Part shown: in pieces, positions 44,922 to 53,319 of the stretch
How the letters are laid out: every line of letters begins with the position of its first letter
Numbering within the stretch: position 1 is the stretch's first letter
Assembly (NCBI RefSeq): GCF_009663465.1
Contig: NZ_QXHU01000003.1
Span: forward strand, 62,001 to 126,000
Source: Riemerella anatipestifer
GTDB lineage: Bacteria; Bacteroidota; Bacteroidia; Flavobacteriales; Weeksellaceae
DNA: 64,000 nucleotides
Direction of reading: 5' to 3'
The notes under the pieces: generated by a model
The model's database searches: none
The model's input: the letters and a program-made list of their open reading frames with translations, nothing else
What the model was told of the DNA's origin: nothing
Program-made: the position numbers and the translations under genes

Positions 44922-45461
44922 TTAATTCAACTGAAATTCTTTTTTCATCTGAGCCAACTTAGTTCTTACTGAAGTATCTAATTGTTGGTCTCCTACTCTC
45001 AAAACATACCCACCTAATAAATCTGGATTTACATTGATTTTTAAATCATGAGATGCTCCAGAATTCACAAGACTAGACGATTTTAATATTTTATCAATAT
45101 TTTCTTGAGAAAGAGAAGCCGCAGTTGTCAAAGTAATTCTTTGTACTCCGTTGATATCTTCTACTTTATCTATAAAATCTTGCGCTATAAACTTAAGCTG
45201 AGCTTCTCTACCTTGACGGATAACTAACGAAATTAAATTCTGACTAGTAGCACTAAGTCCTTTAAAAATTTCTTTAGCTACCGCTATTTTTTTCTTATAG
45301 TCAATGAAAGGTGTTTGTAAAAAACGGTTAAGTTCTTTACTCTCACTCATAATCTTAACTACGGCTTTCATATCAGAAAACACAGTAGAGGTTTGCTGAG
45401 ACTCTTGGGCAAAATCCAAAAGACCCTTAGCATATCTTTTGGCTACTTTAGATGTTCTCAT
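44922..45461 (-). CDS. atpH: ATP synthase delta subunit
   Basis: 179 aa. Starts [20 protein letters not shown], the OSCP/delta signature, and ends with the beta-strand region [30 protein letters not shown]. Joins F1 to the peripheral b stalk. Follows atpF by 2 nt. Confidence 0.95.
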   Translation of the reverse strand: MRTSKVAKRYAKGLLDFAQESQQTSTVFSDMKAVVKIMSESKELNRFLQTPFIDYKKKIAVAKEIFKGLSATSQNLISLVIRQGREAQLKFIAQDFIDKVEDINGVQRITLTTAASLSQENIDKILKSSSLVNSGASHDLKINVNPDLLGGYVLRVGDQQLDTSVRTKLAQMKKEFQLN

Positions 45462-45463
45462 TT

Positions 45464-45958
45464 TTAGTTAAGATTAGATTTATTCAACATGTTCTCTACT
45501 AAAGCATTCTGAGCTTCAGTATTATCCAGTTTTTGCTTAAGAATAGTTTCGGCTATACTTAGAGATAAAGCGCCCACTTGGTTTTTAATATCAGCCATAG
45601 CCGCAGATTTTTCTGCTGCTATTGATTGCTTCGCAGCTGCAATCATTTTATCACCTTCCACTTTAGCTACCTCCTTAGCTTCATTTACAATTCTATCCTT
45701 AATCTCCCTAGCTTCTTTTAGTATAGCATCTCTCTCCACTTTAGCCTCACGAATAATTCTCTCATTATCCGCTTTTAAATCTTCCATTTCCTTTTTAGCT
45801 AATTTTGCTTGGTTCAAAGCATCTACAATAGAGGTTTCTCTATCATTAACCGTTTTAAGGATAGGCTTCCATGCAAACTTAGATAATAAAAGTACTAAAA
45901 TAAGGAAAACCACTAAAGACCATATAAGGTTACCTTCTGAAGGAATTAATAAATCCAT
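45464..45958 (-). CDS. atpF: ATP synthase b subunit
   Basis: 164 aa. A single membrane helix at the N-terminus (NLIWSLVVFLILVLLLSKFAWKPI) followed by a long charged helix (about residues 35-150) that dimerises as the peripheral stalk. The position between atpE and atpH confirms it. A hairpin precedes it on the transcript (46011-46042). Confidence 0.95.
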   Translation of the reverse strand: MDLLIPSEGNLIWSLVVFLILVLLLSKFAWKPILKTVNDRETSIVDALNQAKLAKKEMEDLKADNERIIREAKVERDAILKEAREIKDRIVNEAKEVAKVEGDKMIAAAKQSIAAEKSAAMADIKNQVGALSLSIAETILKQKLDNTEAQNALVENMLNKSNLN

Positions 45959-46010
45959 ATTATTAAGATATTAATTTATATTGTTATTTAATTTTTCTTA
46001 AAATCAAAAG

Positions 46011-46042
46011 AAAAGCGACAGACCAACCGTCTGTACGCTTTT
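46011..46042 (-). terminator. Hairpin between atpE and atpF, partial-terminator-like
   Basis: Minus strand: AAAAGCG(T)ACAGAC, loop GGTTG, GTCTGT(-)CGCTTTT, then a T-rich run (CTTTTGATTTT). Sits 12 nt after the atpE stop. It looks like an intrinsic terminator that must be read through to express atpFHAG, or an RNA-stabilising hairpin. Confidence 0.7.
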
Positions 46043-46053
46043 CAGTTTTTAGA

Positions 46054-46263
46054 TTATCCGTTTCCTAGTAATGCTACTACGATACCGAATAGACCAGCAC
46101 CCTCGATAAGAGCCGCTGCGATAATCATTGCAGTTTGGATTTTTCCTGATTGCTCTGGTTGTCTAGCAATAGCGTCCATTGCGTGACCACCAATTTTACC
46201 AATTCCTAATCCTACACCTAGAACTGCTAAACCAGCTCCGATTGCTGCGATACTACCTGTCAT
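46054..46263 (-). CDS. atpE: ATP synthase c subunit
   Basis: 69 aa, two hydrophobic helices joined by the polar loop ARQPEQSGK. The proton-carrying carboxylate is Glu54 (AALIEGAGLF). Glycine-rich first helix (GAGLAVLGVGLGIGKIGG). Forms the c ring. I see no Na+-site signature (Gln in helix 1 with the Glu-Ser/Thr pair), so a proton ring is likelier. Gap of 95 nt to atpF with a hairpin, consistent with separate expression control of this high-copy subunit. Confidence 0.95.
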   Translation of the reverse strand: MTGSIAAIGAGLAVLGVGLGIGKIGGHAMDAIARQPEQSGKIQTAMIIAAALIEGAGLFGIVVALLGNG

Positions 46264-46317
46264 AACTTTAAATTTAAAAGGTTGATATTAATTATTTTTT
46301 TTCTTTAACTTATAATT

Positions 46318-47376
46318 TTAATGATGTCCTTCTTCTACTGCCATTCCTATAAATAGAGCTGTAAGTAATGTAAATATGTACGCTTGTAAAGCCGCTACCA
46401 ATAGCTCCAATGTATTTATAAAAAGGGTAAGCATAATAGAAACTGGTGCAATAGCATAAGTCTCCATTATGAATATAAGGGAAATTAAACTCAAGATTAC
46501 GATGTGTCCTGCAGTCATATTCGCAAAAAGACGAATCATCAATGCGAAAGGCTTAGTAAACATACCTAAAATCTCCACTGGCACTAAGATAACATAAACC
46601 AAAGCTTTGCCTGCCAACGGCATATTGTTCCCTAATGGGTCAAATATATGCGACCAATAAGTCTTTTTACCACTAAATGTTACTATAATAAATGTAAGAA
46701 CTGCCAACACCATTGTAAAGGCGATATTACCTGAAACATTGGCTGCACCTGGAATAAGCCCAAGTAAGTTAACAATCCATATAAACAAGAATAACGTTAC
46801 TAAATACGGCGTATACTTTAGATACTTTTTAGTCCCAATATTTTCTAAAGCAATATCATCTCTCACGAAAAGCACTAAAGGCTCCAAAAATTTAGCTATT
46901 CCTTTAGGGACTCCATTAGAAGTGTAGCTAGACTTAGTGGCAAAAGCTAAAATAATTAGTAAAACTGCCGCTAATAAAGTTTGTGCTACATTTTTAGTTA
47001 TAGAAAAATCCAATGGTCTCTCATTGGAAGGATGCCCCTCATGCATTTCTAGAGTACCATTGGCATCAGTTTTGTATATTTTGTTATGGTATAACTTATA
47101 GTAGTTACCATCTACTTGAGCTACCTCATCCTCGTGATGACCAAAATGAGATGAAGAAAAAATCTTCAATCCATTATCCCAAAGTATCACAGGTAAAGAA
47201 AACCCGATACTTTTATCTCCTTCCCCCCAAAGATGCCAACTGTGGGAGTCTGAGATGTGATGCATAATGTCTGGAACTGGATTGTACTTCTCTCCAGGTT
47301 GTTTAGTCTCGGTAGAGGCATTAGCCCAACCCATCATAAAAATGGTCAACAATAAAATAACTCTCTTGAAGTGCAT
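46318..47376 (-). CDS. atpB: ATP synthase a subunit
   Basis: 352 aa, longer than the ~270-aa enterobacterial form because of an N-terminal signal peptide (MHFKRVILLLTIFMMGWANA) and a His-rich ~100-residue periplasmic extension (DIMHHISDSHSWHLWGEGD, SHFGHHEDE), which is typical of Bacteroidota. Essential Arg in the helix PFALMIRLFANMTAGH. Forms the proton half-channels. First gene of the atp operon, with a good promoter. Confidence 0.94.
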   Translation of the reverse strand: MHFKRVILLLTIFMMGWANASTETKQPGEKYNPVPDIMHHISDSHSWHLWGEGDKSIGFSLPVILWDNGLKIFSSSHFGHHEDEVAQVDGNYYKLYHNKIYKTDANGTLEMHEGHPSNERPLDFSITKNVAQTLLAAVLLIILAFATKSSYTSNGVPKGIAKFLEPLVLFVRDDIALENIGTKKYLKYTPYLVTLFLFIWIVNLLGLIPGAANVSGNIAFTMVLAVLTFIIVTFSGKKTYWSHIFDPLGNNMPLAGKALVYVILVPVEILGMFTKPFALMIRLFANMTAGHIVILSLISLIFIMETYAIAPVSIMLTLFINTLELLVAALQAYIFTLLTALFIGMAVEEGHH

Positions 47377-47398
47377 TTTCTTCAGTTTATAATTTCTG

Positions 47399-47429
47399 CA
47401 AAAGTAGGAAATTGATTTTATATTTTCAA
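47399..47429 (-). promoter_or_regulatory. Promoter of the atp operon
   Basis: Minus strand: TTG (47429-47427), 20-bp spacer, TACTTTTG (47406-47399), perfect consensus, 22 nt before the atpB ATG. Confidence 0.75.
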
Positions 47430-47448
47430 ATTAAAAAAAATTAAAATT

Positions 47449-47817
47449 TTATGATTTTTGTTGGCTTTTAAGATTTTTAGAAATTAGACTGATTATCAAA
47501 ACTGTTTCTATTAAAAGATAGAAAAAATAAAGTCCTACAGACGCTATAAGTTGTTTTTTTAGGTCAGGGAAAATATAAAAAAGATATAAAAAAGCACCCA
47601 TTTTCAATATTATAAATGCCATGTAAACAAATCCCATAATATCCTTTTTGAATAAACCAACTCCTCCCACCGTTATAAGACCTAAAAAATGTAGAAAAGC
47701 AATCAAAAAATGTAACGACAACGGATATTGAAACAATAGAGATTGTCCAAGAATACAAAAAATAGCTACTATACAATAGATTAAAATAAATAGTAAAATT
47801 TGACGTGAATATTTCAT
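47449..47817 (-). CDS. Small membrane protein upstream of atpB (AtpI-like position)
   Basis: 122 aa with four hydrophobic segments (about residues 7-27, 34-55, 65-84, 92-113). It occupies the place of atpI/AtpZ ahead of atpB and has the size and topology of AtpI-like proteins, which help c-ring assembly or Mg2+ uptake, but I see no signature that proves this. The promoter's -7 element ends only 4 nt before the ATG, so the mRNA may be leaderless. Confidence 0.65.
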   Translation of the reverse strand: MKYSRQILLFILIYCIVAIFCILGQSLLFQYPLSLHFLIAFLHFLGLITVGGVGLFKKDIMGFVYMAFIILKMGAFLYLFYIFPDLKKQLIASVGLYFFYLLIETVLIISLISKNLKSQQKS

Positions 47818-47821
47818 TCGA

Positions 47822-47851
47822 CAAAAATAGTCTATTACACAATGATTCCAA
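47822..47851 (-). promoter_or_regulatory. Promoter of the AtpI-like gene
   Basis: Minus strand: TTG (47851-47849), 19-bp spacer, TATTTTTG (47829-47822). The ATG is at 47817, so transcription should start at or next to it. Confidence 0.65.
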
Positions 47852-47899
47852 AAAAATAATTCAATACAAATACCCGCTTAAAATAATAACCATTACATT

Positions 47900-47932
47900 T
47901 TGATTTTTGAAGACAATTTTTATTTAATTTTG
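47900..47932 (+). promoter_or_regulatory. Promoter of the MFS transporter gene
   Basis: TTG at 47900-47902, 22-bp spacer, TAATTTTG at 47925-47932, 17 nt before the ATG. Confidence 0.6.
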
Positions 47933-47949
47933 TTCCTTATTTTGACAAT

Positions 47950-49167
47950 ATGGAAAAGCCTCATAAGTCTGCTGCTATTAGCTTTATTTTTATCACTCTC
48001 CTTATAGACATTACAGGTTGGGGCATCATTATACCAGTAGTACCCAAATTGATAGAAGAACTCATCAATGGAGATATTAGTCTTGCATCTAAGTATGGAG
48101 GCTGGTTAAGTTTCGCTTATGCGGTTATGCAATTTATTTTTGCTCCAGTATTAGGTAATTTGAGTGACCAATTTGGACGTCGTCCTGTTATCCTATTCTC
48201 CCTATTAGGTTTTTCAGCAAACTTTTTTCTACAAGCGTGGGCTCCTAGTATTTTGTGGTTGTTTGTAGGACGACTTCTGTCTGGTATCACAGGAGCCAGT
48301 ATCACAACTGCTAGTGCTTATATTGCAGACATTAGCACCAAACAAGACCGCTCAAAAAATTTTGGTATTATTGGAGCTGCATTTGGGCTAGGCTTTATTA
48401 TTGGTCCTGTACTTGGGGGTGTATTAGGGCATTATGGTGCTAGAATACCTTTTTTAGCAGCAGGTGTACTTTGCCTTATCAACTTTCTATATGGTTTTTT
48501 TATACTTCCCGAGAGTCTCTCCAAAAAACATAGACGACCATTTAATTGGAAAAGGGCCAACCCCATAGGCTCTCTTCTACAGTTAAGAAAATACCCTGAG
48601 TTGTACAAACTTATCTTAGCATGGTTCTTGGTCTATATTGCCTCCCATGCAGTACAAACTAACTGGGCTTATTTTGGTATTTATAGATTTGGTTGGAGTG
48701 AAAAAACAGTAGGAATTTCACTAGGTGTAATGGGAGGATTAACAGCTTTGGTGCAAGGCGTTATACTAAGAAAAGTAAATCCTAAAATAGGTAATGAAAG
48801 AAGTATCTTTTATGGCATTGGTATGTATAGTTTAGGAATGCTGCTTTTCTCATTTGCAGGAAGCAGTTGGATGATGTTTGCCATTCTTGGTATTTATTGT
48901 TTGGGAGGAATCGCTGGACCCTCTTTGCAATCCGTTATTTCCACAAAAGTTTCTGCCAGTGAACAAGGCGATCTACAAGGAGCGCTCACCAGTATCATTA
49001 GCCTCACGAGTATTATTGGTCCACCATTGATGACAAATATTTTTTACTATTTCACCCATAATGATGCACCTTTTAAGTTTGCTGGTGCTCCTTTCTTTGT
49101 TGGATTCATTTTAATGAGTGTTAGCACCTATATAGTTTATCGTGGATTTTATAAAAATAAAAAATAA
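47950..49167 (+). CDS. MFS transporter, TCR/Tet type
   Basis: 405 aa, about 12 membrane helices. Motif A GNLSDQFGRRPVIL (loop 2-3, about residues 73-86), motif C-like GAAFGLGFIIGPVLGG in helix 5, and the opening DITGWGIIIPVVPKLI, as in the class of drug:H+ antiporters that includes TetA. It probably exports a drug or metabolite. Tetracycline specificity is not shown. Followed by the tatA-like gene after 38 nt. Confidence 0.88.
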   Translation: MEKPHKSAAISFIFITLLIDITGWGIIIPVVPKLIEELINGDISLASKYGGWLSFAYAVMQFIFAPVLGNLSDQFGRRPVILFSLLGFSANFFLQAWAPSILWLFVGRLLSGITGASITTASAYIADISTKQDRSKNFGIIGAAFGLGFIIGPVLGGVLGHYGARIPFLAAGVLCLINFLYGFFILPESLSKKHRRPFNWKRANPIGSLLQLRKYPELYKLILAWFLVYIASHAVQTNWAYFGIYRFGWSEKTVGISLGVMGGLTALVQGVILRKVNPKIGNERSIFYGIGMYSLGMLLFSFAGSSWMMFAILGIYCLGGIAGPSLQSVISTKVSASEQGDLQGALTSIISLTSIIGPPLMTNIFYYFTHNDAPFKFAGAPFFVGFILMSVSTYIVYRGFYKNKK

Positions 49168-49205
49168 TTTTTTTCGTTTTGTACTTTTATTTGTAATTTA
49201 GCAGA

Positions 49206-49547
49206 ATGGATTTTAGTTTTAGTGAAATGTTAGTAATAGCACTAGTAGTATTAGTGCTTTTTGGACCTAAAAAGATCCCAGAAATAGCTCGTGGGTTAGG
49301 TGAAGGTGTTAGAAAAATGAAGTCTGCAATGGAAGACATCAAAACCGAAATCATGAAGGAGACAGACAACCCTGTTTCTGAAATAAAAAAGGAAATCGAG
49401 CAGGTAAAACAATCCATACAAGAAGTAAATCCTTTGAACGATATTAAGAAAGACCTTACTGAAGCAACTAACGATATTGTAAATCTAGATAAAAAAACTA
49501 GTGTATCACAACTAGATGACGCTCACGAAGGACCTGTAAGCAGATAA
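49206..49547 (+). CDS. tatA: Twin-arginine translocase TatA/TatB-like protein
   Basis: 113 aa. Short N-terminal membrane helix (MLVIALVVLVLFGPKKIPEIARGLGEGVRKMKSAM) with the FGPKKIPEIARGLG hinge and amphipathic helix of TatA; then a long charged tail, longer than in typical TatA. Bacteroidota usually have several TatA/E-like paralogues. Helps form the pore for folded proteins; two proteins here (53320, 55115) begin MNRK-D/E-F like Tat-style leaders but lack a clear RR. 6 nt before the PAP2 gene. Confidence 0.87.
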   Translation: MDFSFSEMLVIALVVLVLFGPKKIPEIARGLGEGVRKMKSAMEDIKTEIMKETDNPVSEIKKEIEQVKQSIQEVNPLNDIKKDLTEATNDIVNLDKKTSVSQLDDAHEGPVSR

Positions 49548-49553
49548 AATAAT

Positions 49554-50114
49554 ATGCACAAAATCATTGAGCTAGACCAATCTCTCTTTCTTTATCTAAA
49601 TGGGTTGGGAAACACCTATTTCGACACCTTTTGGATTATGGTATCGGGTAAACTTACTTGGTTGCCTCTTTATTTTATATTTTTATATCTCATTATAAAA
49701 AACCACGAAAAGAAAAAAGTCATTTACATCCTCCTATTTATTACCCTAGGAATTATTATTTCTGACCAAATTGCTAATATTTTTAAAATTGGAGTTCATA
49801 GATTTCGTCCGTGTCACGAACCTATTTTAGAAGGATTGGTAAGAGAAGTAAAATGCGGAGGACCTTTTGGTTTTTATTCGGCACACGCTTCTAACAGCTT
49901 CTTTATAGCTTCTTTTATGAATCTTATTTTTTCTAAAAGGATTAAATTTTTCGGGCTAGTGGTATTCGCTTGGGCATCTTTTGTAGCTTATAGTAGAATT
50001 TATTTAGGAGTTCATTATCCACTAGATATTATTTACGGAGCGATGGTTGGTTTTCTCTTAGGTGGCTTTTTTGGGAGTTTGGCACTTTATGCGAGTAAAC
50101 CTAAAAGGCTTTAA
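49554..50114 (+). CDS. PAP2 family lipid phosphatase
   Basis: 186 aa, about five membrane helices. PAP2 motifs: KIGVHRFRPCHEP (motif 1, K-x6-RP), YSAHASNSFF (motif 2, with His) and SRIYLGVHYPLDIIYGAMVG (motif 3, SR-x5-H-x3-D). It should hydrolyse a phospholipid or undecaprenyl pyrophosphate at the membrane. Starts 6 nt after the tatA-like gene. Confidence 0.88.
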   Translation: MHKIIELDQSLFLYLNGLGNTYFDTFWIMVSGKLTWLPLYFIFLYLIIKNHEKKKVIYILLFITLGIIISDQIANIFKIGVHRFRPCHEPILEGLVREVKCGGPFGFYSAHASNSFFIASFMNLIFSKRIKFFGLVVFAWASFVAYSRIYLGVHYPLDIIYGAMVGFLLGGFFGSLALYASKPKRL

Positions 50115-50210
50115 ATATTCCTTCCCTTTTATAATTAAGCAATAATACTAAGAAAATAAAACTAATAATCAATTAGTTACAATAAATAGAAACATTTTTA
50201 TTCTATTTTT

Positions 50211-50240
50211 TTGGTATTTAAAAAAATCGTCGTATATTTG
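50211..50240 (+). promoter_or_regulatory. Promoter of initiator tRNA-Met
   Basis: TTG at 50211-50213, 19-bp spacer, TATATTTG at 50233-50240. 11 nt before the tRNA, a model -33/-7 promoter. Confidence 0.8.
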
Positions 50241-50251
50241 CATCACAATAT

Positions 50252-50324
50252 CGCGGGGTGGAGCAGTAGGTAGCTCGCAGGGCTCATAACCCTGAGGTCG
50301 CACGTTCGAGTCGTGTCCCCGCTA
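50252..50324 (+). tRNA. Initiator tRNA-Met (CAU)
   Basis: 73 nt. Acceptor stem GCGGGG/CCCCGC with an unpaired first position (C1 against T72), three G-C pairs at the end of the anticodon stem (GGG/CCC), anticodon CAT at 50285-50287, T loop TTCGAGT. The 1:72 mismatch and the G-C pairs mark the initiator rather than the elongator. CCA is not encoded. Confidence 0.93.
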
Positions 50325-50332
50325 CTACTCAT

Positions 50333-50360
50333 AAAAGGATGATATATTATCGTCCTTTTT
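50333..50360. terminator. Bidirectional terminator between tRNA-Met and recO
   Basis: AAAAGGATGAT pairs with ATCGTCCTTTTT, short AT loop, T/A runs on both sides. Confidence 0.75.
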
Positions 50361-50394
50361 TATTTTTATAACTAACTACCGTTATTATCCTGTT

Positions 50395-51072
50395 TTAAAA
50401 AACTTCTCTGAAAATATCTAACGATTTAGGTTCATTAAATTCAGGGATATGATACTTACAATACTTCATCAAAATATCTATCACATTTCTTCTCTCATCA
50501 GCATCTATCGAAGTTTTAATAAACTCTGAGTTTCCTATTTTTTTTAATATATCCGACAAAACTCTGTTGATAGTAAACTCATTTTCTCTCTCTTGAAAGC
50601 ATCCATTTTTTAAATCAAAGAAAGCTCCTTCTGTAAATAAAAACCCATAACCAATATTCTTTATTATGGAGTAAATAGTAAATATCAGTGAATTTTTATT
50701 ATCTATATTGATATAAAAATCTTCCACACACTGATAAAGACTATCCTCTACAACCTCATAAGGAACCGTTTTTAGAATAAACTCTGCCAAAAGAGTCATT
50801 TGAGCGTTATTAACCAAAGTAAAATCTATCATTTTTGATATTTCTGAAAGTGAAATTTGGTTTACTAATGATAATACTCCGCTTTTAGTTTTAGAAATAT
50901 TAAAATCCACTCCCATTAAAGGCGAAAGATACACCTTCTGTTTACTCCGAGCTAGATAAATATTCTTAATAAAATAAGACTGAATACCTGCCTCTCGCTC
51001 TAAAACACGAAGCACCGCTCCAGAGTCATTATATTTAGTATAAGATAGTATAAACCCTTGTAAAGATTGCAA
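50395..51072 (-). CDS. recO: DNA repair protein RecO
   Basis: 225 aa starting at a TTG (51072), since no ATG or GTG exists near the conserved N-terminus QSLQGFILSYTKYNDSGAVLRVLERE. OB-fold N-terminal domain, then a helical domain; no zinc-finger cysteines, as usual in Bacteroidota. Works with RecF and RecR to load RecA. It follows porZ by 11 nt, so it is translated from the porZ transcript. Confidence 0.92.
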   Translation of the reverse strand: MQSLQGFILSYTKYNDSGAVLRVLEREAGIQSYFIKNIYLARSKQKVYLSPLMGVDFNISKTKSGVLSLVNQISLSEISKMIDFTLVNNAQMTLLAEFILKTVPYEVVEDSLYQCVEDFYINIDNKNSLIFTIYSIIKNIGYGFLFTEGAFFDLKNGCFQERENEFTINRVLSDILKKIGNSEFIKTSIDADERRNVIDILMKYCKYHIPEFNEPKSLDIFREVF

Positions 51073-51083
51073 TTTTAGTGTAT

Positions 51084-53318
51084 TTAATTAACCACTGCTA
51101 TTTTCGCTGTTGCTTTATCTGTACCATCTCCATTAGTCATCAATACAAAATAAATCCCTGAAGCTACACGAGAACCTCTTTGGTTTTGTAAGTTCCACTC
51201 GTAATAACCGTTTCTGGAAACCGCTTGATGAATTAAATTACCCGCAGCATCTGTAATACGAATATTAGTTTTTTCAGCCAGTCCTTTTATTTTTACACTT
51301 CCCTTAAATTGACTATAAACCACAGGATTAGGATAAACTACTATTTCCCCAAATTTTGAGGTCACATTAGCCACATCTCCCTTATAAACCACTATGCCAT
51401 TGCTAGTCGCAAAATAAATATGCCCTGTTTTGTCATTTATTTTGATATCCGTAACCTCATCAGACGGAAGTGGAGAATTAGCTTTGGTAAAGTGATTGTA
51501 AACTTTCTGTCCATCGGCACTTAGAAAGAACACCCCACCTCCATTTACAGATACCCATTTATTATTACCAGAATCTACCGCTATGCTCAAAATTTCCGCA
51601 TCTTTGAAAAGTTCTTCTGCTATGCCATTTTGAGTAATAACTATTGGATTTACCTTTATTATATTCCCGTATAAGTCGCCTGTAGCACCAGAAAGAACTC
51701 TAAGTCCCGTTGTAGAACCTAGCCAAAGACTATTGTTTTTATCCATTGCCATCGCTGTTACCGATGCCGAAGGTAACCCTTCTTCAACTCTTAGAATTTG
51801 TCTCAAATCATCATCAAAACGAGTGGGTGTATTATTAAAATAATAAATTAACAGCCCTCCCTCTGATGCTCTAGGTCCACCTATAAAAAGTCTATCATTA
51901 AAAGCTAGTATACCCGACGAGCTGGTTTTTATATTTGCTGTTTTTATAGTTTCAAATCTAGAGCCATCTCGAGAAATAAAGTACATTCCTCCAAAATTTA
52001 CATCTCCTTCGAAAAAAGAAAAAGTGGCAAATAAATTATTATTTTTATCGAAGACCAAGTACTCTGGAACATTATACCATTGAGCACTAGAAGTATTAAA
52101 AACTTTTGAGAGCTTATTATCAATCATTTTATAAACTCCCTTGGAATTTCTCTGCACATAATTAGTAAAATAAATTTCGCTTGGGTTAGAAGGATTAACA
52201 GCAATATCTAAAATATTGAATGCTAGCTGTGAATTATCTAAAAAATACTGTGGATATACCCAACGAGTTCCGTCGTAGTAGTAATAACCTAAATTATTGT
52301 CATAAATTACTTGGTAATAGCTTCCCTTTCTACCCGCAGCTACCCATATTTTATCTTCTACAAGAGTAATTCGGGAAGCTGTATTACTATATGGTCCATC
52401 TGGTTTAATACTAATAAAATTTTGGTCTAAAATACCTGAAAAAGCCGTTCCTACAAACAACTTACCATCATACATAGCACCTGTCGTAAGATAATAAGAT
52501 GAAAAATCATAAGTGTTTTGCAAAATACCATCAGTAGAAAATTGATAAATTTTATTTACATCACAAACTAAAAAACTGTTGGTTTGGTACACCACATCTT
52601 TAATGTCAGTAAAAGAATATGGTAGACGCTGAAAATTATTTCCAAAATAGATTTCTGTTTTTGTGGCAACTAAATAATCCTGTCCATTGGTATCAGATTG
52701 CAATAAATCAAATACATTAAGCCTTTGCCAAGTGAGATAAATAGAAAATTCCAAATCTATTTTGTGAGAATAAAGCCCTCTAGATGTAGAAGCATACACC
52801 ACATTATCTTTTACAAAAGCTTCATTTGAGGCTATAAAATTGTTCCCTTCCTGAAAAAATACAGTTTCCTCAAACTCTTTTTTATCCAAATTAAAGATAG
52901 AAACCCCATAACCTGCCGAAATTATCGCTAGATTATCTTTTATAAAGATATGATTGATTTTTTTTGAACCTTGATAACTCCTTGTTATAGGAATATCTAC
53001 AATTAAATTAACTCCACTGGGGGTAATCATATCCAATGCCCCTGTTTCGTAACCTATAAGTCCTACCTTTGTACTAGGATTATAGTCAAACGCTGTAATA
53101 CCAACTTCGTGAAGCCCATTAGCTTTTGATAGTTTTCTAATCTCCCCTGAAACTCTATCATAATAAAATAACCCGCTTTTAGTGGCTGCTATAAGTTCTG
53201 CACCATCTTGCTCTATCTTGATAATATGATTATAAGAAAACAAATCTTGCCATTTGCTGCCTTGAGCTAACCCCAAAAAGCCAATGCTAAGTACTAAAAA
53301 CGAAAATATTTTTTTCAT
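51084..53318 (-). CDS. porZ: Type IX secretion protein PorZ (beta-propeller, CTD)
   Basis: 744 aa. Signal peptide, two-component-regulator-type beta-propeller repeats (GLPSASVTAMAMDKNNSLWLGSTTGLRVL, PLPSDEVTDIKINDKTGHIYFATSNGIVVY) and a C-terminal type IX sorting domain (about residues 660-744: VVYPNPVV, VKIKGLAEKTNIRITDAAGNLI, WNLQNQRGSRVASGIYFV). PorZ sits on the outer surface in the T9SS attachment complex and helps deliver A-LPS in Porphyromonas. The neighbour recO is often found beside it. No other T9SS gene is in the window. Confidence 0.85.
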   Translation of the reverse strand: MKKIFSFLVLSIGFLGLAQGSKWQDLFSYNHIIKIEQDGAELIAATKSGLFYYDRVSGEIRKLSKANGLHEVGITAFDYNPSTKVGLIGYETGALDMITPSGVNLIVDIPITRSYQGSKKINHIFIKDNLAIISAGYGVSIFNLDKKEFEETVFFQEGNNFIASNEAFVKDNVVYASTSRGLYSHKIDLEFSIYLTWQRLNVFDLLQSDTNGQDYLVATKTEIYFGNNFQRLPYSFTDIKDVVYQTNSFLVCDVNKIYQFSTDGILQNTYDFSSYYLTTGAMYDGKLFVGTAFSGILDQNFISIKPDGPYSNTASRITLVEDKIWVAAGRKGSYYQVIYDNNLGYYYYDGTRWVYPQYFLDNSQLAFNILDIAVNPSNPSEIYFTNYVQRNSKGVYKMIDNKLSKVFNTSSAQWYNVPEYLVFDKNNNLFATFSFFEGDVNFGGMYFISRDGSRFETIKTANIKTSSSGILAFNDRLFIGGPRASEGGLLIYYFNNTPTRFDDDLRQILRVEEGLPSASVTAMAMDKNNSLWLGSTTGLRVLSGATGDLYGNIIKVNPIVITQNGIAEELFKDAEILSIAVDSGNNKWVSVNGGGVFFLSADGQKVYNHFTKANSPLPSDEVTDIKINDKTGHIYFATSNGIVVYKGDVANVTSKFGEIVVYPNPVVYSQFKGSVKIKGLAEKTNIRITDAAGNLIHQAVSRNGYYEWNLQNQRGSRVASGIYFVLMTNGDGTDKATAKIAVVN

Positions 53319-53319
53319 C

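Noticed and set aside
47564-47851. 95-codon frame overlapping the AtpI-like gene
   Set aside because: It overlaps in another frame, and its start lies within the promoter of the better supported 122-aa gene.
47950-49167. Tetracycline resistance determinant
   Set aside because: The motifs show only the broad TCR/Tet-type MFS group; specificity cannot be read and the context is chromosomal.
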